From NCBI GenBank assembly GCA_029068655.1, contig JAIECF010000112.1, positions 1 through 64,000 on the forward strand: 64,000 bases of DNA. The letters run 5' to 3'. The notes beneath the pieces were generated by a model. The model was not told where the DNA came from. It was given only the letters and a program-made list of their open reading frames with translations, and ran no database searches. The stretch is from Muribaculaceae bacterium. Lineage in GTDB: Bacteria > Bacteroidota > Bacteroidia > Bacteroidales > Muribaculaceae. Both the position numbers and the translations under genes were made by a program. This document shows positions 60,507 through 64,000 of the stretch, one piece after another. Positions within the stretch are counted from its first letter, which is position 1; each line of letters begins with the position of its first letter.

Positions 60507-62066
60507 TCACCTCAATGCTTCTATCTCGTATTCGAGGCGGCGGGTGTCCGCGTCCTCGATGAAGTTGGCTCCGATGAGGTATACCCGGCGGGGATCCATG
60601 GCGTAGCGTCCGGCGTAGTCGCGGTCCCGGAGCTGGTCCATTGCCTCCTGAAGGGTCTTGTTGTATTTGAACTCGAAGATGTATATGTTCCTTCCGGCGA
60701 ACACCTCGAGGTCTGAGCGGCCGCGGTAGCTGTGGCACTCGGCGAGCGCCGGGACGCCGCTGAGGACGGCGATGAGGAAGGTCACGGCGCGGTAGGTAGA
60801 CTCCTTTTGGTCTTCGTAGGGGAGCGCCTTCAGCATCGTGGCGAGCCGCTTCATGAAGTCTTCGGGACGCCCTTCGGCGACGTCGGTCCTGAAGAGCGTG
60901 AAGTCAAAGGGACTGAAGGGATCGGTCGTGTCGGGCACGTAGATCTTGAGGAGCTGCTGGTAGAAACCTTTCTCCACCTCTCTGTTCGGGAACCTGAGCT
61001 CATACAGCCCGGTATCCCTGTTGTAGTCGGCGATGGTGAGGTATCCTGTCTGGAACATCAGTGGAATCGGATTACGGTCGTTGAGTCCAACAGCCTGGAG
61101 GGCTTCCCTGTCACATTTCTTTCCGTTTATGTCCGGTGGAAAAGTACCCTGTCTCATGATCCGTCGTGCAAGGAACGTCGGTGTTCCGCTATCGAACCAG
61201 TAAGGGTCGATCCTTATCTTCTTGAGAGCCTTCAGTATACTGTAAGGATTATACAGTCGCGAACCCTCTTCCGTAAAGAGGTATCCATCGTAGTAGCCCC
61301 TCAGTTCCTTGAGTGTAGTGTCGAAATCCTCATTGCGTTTTTCTGCGAGGGTCTGGATTCCGTCGCGGAAATTTTCTATTAGCTCCTCTTCGCTCCATCC
61401 GCAGATGTCGGCATATGCATCGTCGAGTGATATATCGTCGAGGTTGTTGAGGTCGCTGAAGATGCTTACCTTGCTGAAACGAGCCACCCCCGTGATGAAT
61501 GCGAAGCGTATGTATCGGTCCATGCTCTTGAGGTTTCCGAAGAAGCTCTTGAGTGTCCGCTGGTTCTTATCGAAGATCTCAGGATAGTCCTCGATGTCAA
61601 GAAGAGGTTTGTCATATTCATCAATAAGTATGACTACCTGTCTGCCTGTCTTCTGATAAGCGGCCTCAATGACATTCTTGAAGCGTTGTGAAATGGACTG
61701 TTCTTTTTGAGTGCATCCGAATTTTTCCTCATACCGCCAAAGAAAGCCGTTAAGAAGCAGTTCCAGACCATTCTCGAGGCTGAAGTTCTCGGCATTGAAA
61801 TCGAAGTGTAGCACCGGCGAAGGAGTCCAGTCAAGATCCATGGAGTCTGCGGCGAGCCCCTTGAAGAGCTCGCGACATCCTTCGAAGTAAGCCTCCAATG
61901 TAGACAGCAGCAGACTCTTGCCGAACCGTCTGGGACGGCTCAGGAAAATGAATTTTCCCTGCTCAAGAAGAGGCCTGATATAGGCGGTCTTGTCGACATA
62001 AACATAGCCTTCCTCGATTATGTCGGAGAAGGTCTGCATCCCCACGGGGTATCTCAATTGGCTCAT
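60507..62066 (-). CDS. AAA-ATPase-like protein with PD-(D/E)XK C-terminus
   Basis: A 519-residue protein. The N-terminal ATPase-like domain has FLSRPRRFGKSLLLSTL (a degenerate P-loop, GKS) and VVILIDEYDKPL (Walker B), and the C-terminal part has the PD-(D/E)XK-type GRSDLEVFAGRNIYIFEFK with the Asp-Glu-x-Lys pattern. This is the widespread Bacteroidota pair of AAA-ATPase-like and DUF1703-type nuclease domains, whose function is unproven and may be defence or mobile-element related. A promoter at 62084-62115 shows that the start is at 62066 (MSQLRYP), not 62132. Confidence 0.88.
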   Translation of the reverse strand: MSQLRYPVGMQTFSDIIEEGYVYVDKTAYIRPLLEQGKFIFLSRPRRFGKSLLLSTLEAYFEGCRELFKGLAADSMDLDWTPSPVLHFDFNAENFSLENGLELLLNGFLWRYEEKFGCTQKEQSISQRFKNVIEAAYQKTGRQVVILIDEYDKPLLDIEDYPEIFDKNQRTLKSFFGNLKSMDRYIRFAFITGVARFSKVSIFSDLNNLDDISLDDAYADICGWSEEELIENFRDGIQTLAEKRNEDFDTTLKELRGYYDGYLFTEEGSRLYNPYSILKALKKIRIDPYWFDSGTPTFLARRIMRQGTFPPDINGKKCDREALQAVGLNDRNPIPLMFQTGYLTIADYNRDTGLYELRFPNREVEKGFYQQLLKIYVPDTTDPFSPFDFTLFRTDVAEGRPEDFMKRLATMLKALPYEDQKESTYRAVTFLIAVLSGVPALAECHSYRGRSDLEVFAGRNIYIFEFKYNKTLQEAMDQLRDRDYAGRYAMDPRRVYLIGANFIEDADTRRLEYEIEALR

Positions 62067-62083
62067 AATCCTCAATTTTTTCA

Positions 62084-62115
62084 CAAAGTTACAAAAAAAT
62101 CGGATATTCTGCAAA
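62084..62115 (-). promoter_or_regulatory. Promoter of the AAA/PD-(D/E)XK gene
   Basis: On the minus strand TTTG (62112-62115), 20 bases, TAACTTTG (62084-62091). It begins next to hairpin copy D. Confidence 0.75.
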
Positions 62116-62117
62116 TA

Positions 62118-62210
62118 AAGACAGAAGCACAAAAGGACAAAAGATATGTGCCTTATGTGCTTCTGTCTAAAAACTGTACTTCTGTCTAAAAACTTGTGTT
62201 TCTGTCTAAA
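62118..62210. repeat. ACAGAAGCAC hairpin repeat, copy D with three tandem words
   Basis: AAGACAGAAGCACAAAAGGA at the left end mirrors CCTTATGTGCTTCTGTCTAA, then TTCTGTCTAAAAAC occurs twice more. The minus-strand stop codon of the next gene (TAG, 62206-62208) lies in it. Confidence 0.9.
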
Positions 62211-62628
62211 AGAGGGGCATAGTAGCAGGGTTCTCTATATATTTGCGTTTGAATTCCTCTTCGCTCATGCAAAGCATGAGGATGCCTTGGATCAGAGTAA
62301 TTATAGACCAGAGGCCACAGGTGATGCATGAAAGAAGTATAGTCAGTATGCCACCCCAGGTTTTGCCGAGGATGAAATACTGCACTCCAAGATATCCGAG
62401 AAATATTGCGAAGAGACCGCATAGCAGTTTCTTTGTAGCGAGCTCACTGCCTCCAATGCCACCTCCGCGCTGGCGCAGGGCCACCATCAGTTCAGGATAG
62501 GTATAGAGCGGGCGCCAGTTGGCTCCGTCGGTGCTGACATTGGTGTTTTGATCTACGTCATATGCGAATAGCTGATGCTCGCTCATCGGGCCAACGGGGT
62601 TGCCGTTGATATAGATGTAGTAGTTCAT
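62206..62628 (-). CDS. GYF_2 and TM2 domain membrane protein
   Basis: The 140 residues start with a GYF_2-like fold (YYIYINGNPVGPMSEHQLFA with WRPLYTYPEL) and end with a TM2 domain: LATKKLLCGLFAIFLGYLGV, QYFILGKTWGGILTILL and LWSIITLIQGILML. TM2 proteins are small membrane proteins of uncertain role. A -7 element TACCTTTG (62686-62693, minus) lies upstream. Confidence 0.85.
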   Translation of the reverse strand: MNYYIYINGNPVGPMSEHQLFAYDVDQNTNVSTDGANWRPLYTYPELMVALRQRGGGIGGSELATKKLLCGLFAIFLGYLGVQYFILGKTWGGILTILLSCITCGLWSIITLIQGILMLCMSEEEFKRKYIENPATMPLF

Positions 62629-62685
62629 ACGTTTTGCGTTTTACATTGTAAATTTTACGTTATACAAACTGTGTGTTTGCAACTG

Positions 62686-62693
62686 CAAAGGTA
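62686..62693 (-). promoter_or_regulatory. -7 element of the GYF_2-TM2 gene
   Basis: TACCTTTG on the minus strand lies 58 bases upstream of the ATG. I find no good -33 element. Confidence 0.4.
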
Positions 62694-62695
62694 AT

Positions 62696-62741
62696 AATAA
62701 AAATTGAGACCCGAAAGTGTGGAGCCACTCTCGAGTCTCTG
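62696..62741 (-). terminator. Terminator after tRNA-His
   Basis: GAGACCCGAAAGTG (62706-62719) pairs with CACTCTCGAGTCTC (62726-62739) with two mismatches, and TTTTT follows on the minus strand at 62696-62705. Confidence 0.8.
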
Positions 62742-62748
62742 AAGGCGG

Positions 62749-62822
62749 GTGGAAGATGGGGCTCGAACCCACGACCTACGGAACCACAATCCGTCGCTCT
62801 AACCAACTGAGCTACATCCACC
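62749..62822 (-). tRNA. tRNA-His (anticodon GTG)
   Basis: On the minus strand the 73-base cloverleaf begins GTGGATG, with D arm GCTC-AGTTGGTTA-GAGC, anticodon stem ACGGA/TCCGT around TTGTGGT (anticodon GTG), T arm GTGGG-TTCGAGC-CCCAT and end CTTCCAC. The G at 62822 is the extra G-1 that marks tRNA-His. One mismatch (T-T) is in the acceptor stem. The CCA end is not encoded. Confidence 0.95.
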
Positions 62823-62982
62823 ATGTTGCTTTACCGGGAAATTCCACTAAAGGCTTCGCAAGGTCTCTCCCGAAAAGCAATGCAAAATTAGTACTTTTTT
62901 CTGAACTATGCAAATTTTTGAGCAATAATTTTTCAAAAAAACATAAATATTTGTAGATACTCCATTTCCAGGCCTCTTAAAT

Positions 62983-63047
62983 GATGCATTGAGCATTATG
63001 CATTATGAATTAAGAATTGTGCATTATGGATTATGAATTATGCATTT
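62983..63047. repeat. AT-rich ATTATGCATTATGAATT repeat next to the hydrolase stop
   Basis: Words ATTATGCATT and ATTATGAATT in an imperfect tandem array. The hydrolase stop codon (63046-63048) lies at its edge. Confidence 0.85.
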
Positions 63048-64000
63048 ACTTTAAGTGTTTGTCAAGAAAACGAAGCGTCATCTCCTGGACGTCCTTTTTC
63101 ATCTCATGACCCTGTGGCAGAAGACGCGTTTCAAGCTTGTCGCCGACTCCCTGGCTATCCCACACCTTATGCATCGTATCGTAGCACTGGCGCACGGCGT
63201 GAGGCTTGAAGAGCTTATCGGTCTCACCATTGATGAGCATCATGGCGTTGGGGCAAGCCAGCGACGCGATATGAGGATAGTCGAGCTGTGCGAACACACC
63301 TCCGAGATTGTTGGCGAATCCTCCACGTTCATGACGTCCGTATTTCCAGTCCATCATGGCGTCTTGTGTCGTCATCCAGCATACTCCCACGCTTGCCTTG
63401 ATAAGAGGGGAGATAGCTGCGAGCATGAAGGTGCGGTAACCGCCCATCGAAAGGCCGGTGCAGCCGATTCGTCCGGCATCCACGTCCGGAAGGCTGGCGA
63501 AAAATTCTGTAGCATATGCATCCTCATAAGTCATCCATGAGGCGAGATTACGCCCGAGAAGAAGCATGTTTCCTGCAACGCTTGCAAGATGAGTGTTGTC
63601 GCTTCCTTCTTTGCATCCGCGCTCCCCCCACATAAGGGCGTCGGTGCAAAGCACAGCATAACCGTTCTTGGCAAGATAATCGCCTACATACTGACCTTCG
63701 TAGAGGTTGTCGGCCCAGGCATCGCTGTCGTCAAGCACCGCTTGGTCCACTCCGAAGGGGCGTACCATCTTCTCCTTTCCGATGGTGAAGTGTGCTCCAT
63801 GGTCGTGAAGCGCGACAATACCCGGATGCGGACCATTTCCGTCGGGTATGAGAAGATAACCCTTCACGCGCGAGTATTTAGTTAGGTTGAACTCGATCTT
63901 ATGGACAGTGTAACCTTCGCGTTTTTCCGATTCCAGAATCTTCATGTCGTAGGCTTCAGCGCGTGGAGGTGGAAGGAGCATCTCTTCCGCGAGTTTTGAC
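63046..64000 (-). CDS. Alpha/beta hydrolase, 5' end outside the window
   Basis: The frame continues through the right edge (SKLAEEMLLPPPR before the first ATG in the window), so the gene is partial. The nucleophile elbow is GRIGCTGLSMGGYRTFMLA (G-x-S-x-G), with Asp in ALCTDALMWGERG and the acid or base residues in INGETDKLF (Asp) and LLPQGHEMKK (His). It resembles dienelactone hydrolase and acetyl-xylan-esterase-like proteins, including the DUF-type abhydrolases found near glycan enzymes. The substrate is unknown. Confidence 0.85.
   Translation of the reverse strand, partial: SKLAEEMLLPPPRAEAYDMKILESEKREGYTVHKIEFNLTKYSRVKGYLLIPDGNGPHPGIVALHDHGAHFTIGKEKMVRPFGVDQAVLDDSDAWADNLYEGQYVGDYLAKNGYAVLCTDALMWGERGCKEGSDNTHLASVAGNMLLLGRNLASWMTYEDAYATEFFASLPDVDAGRIGCTGLSMGGYRTFMLAAISPLIKASVGVCWMTTQDAMMDWKYGRHERGGFANNLGGVFAQLDYPHIASLACPNAMMLINGETDKLFKPHAVRQCYDTMHKVWDSQGVGDKLETRLLPQGHEMKKDVQEMTLRFLDKHLK

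Noticed and set aside
60191-60562. 123-residue plus-strand frame with hydrophobic runs
   Set aside because: It lies across the nested inverted repeats, overlaps two genes on the other strand and has no clear start or promoter.
62717-62956. 79-residue plus-strand frame over tRNA-His
   Set aside because: It is the antisense of the tRNA and its terminator.

Overview
The window looks like chromosomal DNA of a Bacteroidales gut bacterium, most likely of the Muribaculaceae type. The reasons are: repeated promoters of the Bacteroidota form (TTTG near -33, 19-20 bases, then TAnnTTTG near -7) ahead of many genes; Bacteroidota families such as DUF4954, the NarL-type TPR histidine kinase, the DUF3380 muramidase, SDR-type threonine dehydrogenase and DUF4369/TlpA exported proteins; many secreted glycoside hydrolases; and tightly packed operons with ATGA overlaps. 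The genus assignment is inference.

Layout. 0-9 kb (mostly minus strand): an acyl-CoA ligase, then the translation block rplM-rpsI-rpsB-tsf, a secreted GH51 arabinofuranosidase and rpsA. 9.4-13.5 kb: an ECF sigma / anti-sigma / DUF4369 / TlpA-like operon. 13.6-15.8 kb: a DUF3108 protein, then a small graveyard holding a minisatellite-like micro-ORF, a broken AAA ATPase and a toxin-antitoxin pair whose toxin has decayed. 15.9-22.7 kb: glycan-degrading enzymes GH2 and GH35 (minus) and GH28 (plus). 22.8-25.3 kb: a TPR sensor kinase and LuxR-type regulator. 25.4-35.4 kb: the most unusual region, five genes joined by 1-4 base overlaps and encoding a zinc-ribbon protein, a membrane Ser/Thr kinase, a four-module CbbX/SpoVK-like AAA+ protein, a zinc-ribbon FHA protein and a PP2C phosphatase, followed by a membrane protein. 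35.4-42.2 kb (minus): DUF4954, HflX, and two PepD dipeptidases flanking a muramidase. 42.3-47.9 kb: an OmpH/Skp-like lipoprotein, an orphan sorting-domain-like protein, ilvE, an HD protein, nth, pheS and a threonine dehydrogenase. 48.1-54.3 kb: a TolC / adaptor / RND efflux operon with a PII-like protein behind it. 54.5-56.9 kb: kbl, a TlpA lipoprotein and a thioesterase. 57-62.6 kb: unrecognised genes separated by a repeated hairpin family, plus an AAA/PD-(D/E)XK protein and a GYF2-TM2 protein. The window closes with tRNA-His and a partial alpha/beta hydrolase.

How it fits together. The 25.4-35.4 kb genes form a self-contained phosphorylation circuit: a kinase to write, an FHA domain to read and a PP2C to erase phosphothreonine, probably acting on the multi-AAA machine. 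No vWA, secretion-apparatus or nuclease gene accompanies them, so the output is unknown. Threonine dehydrogenase and KBL together make a threonine-to-glycine route, but the efflux operon lies between them. Intergenic spaces are rich in short repeats that in several places supply the start or stop codon of the adjoining gene.
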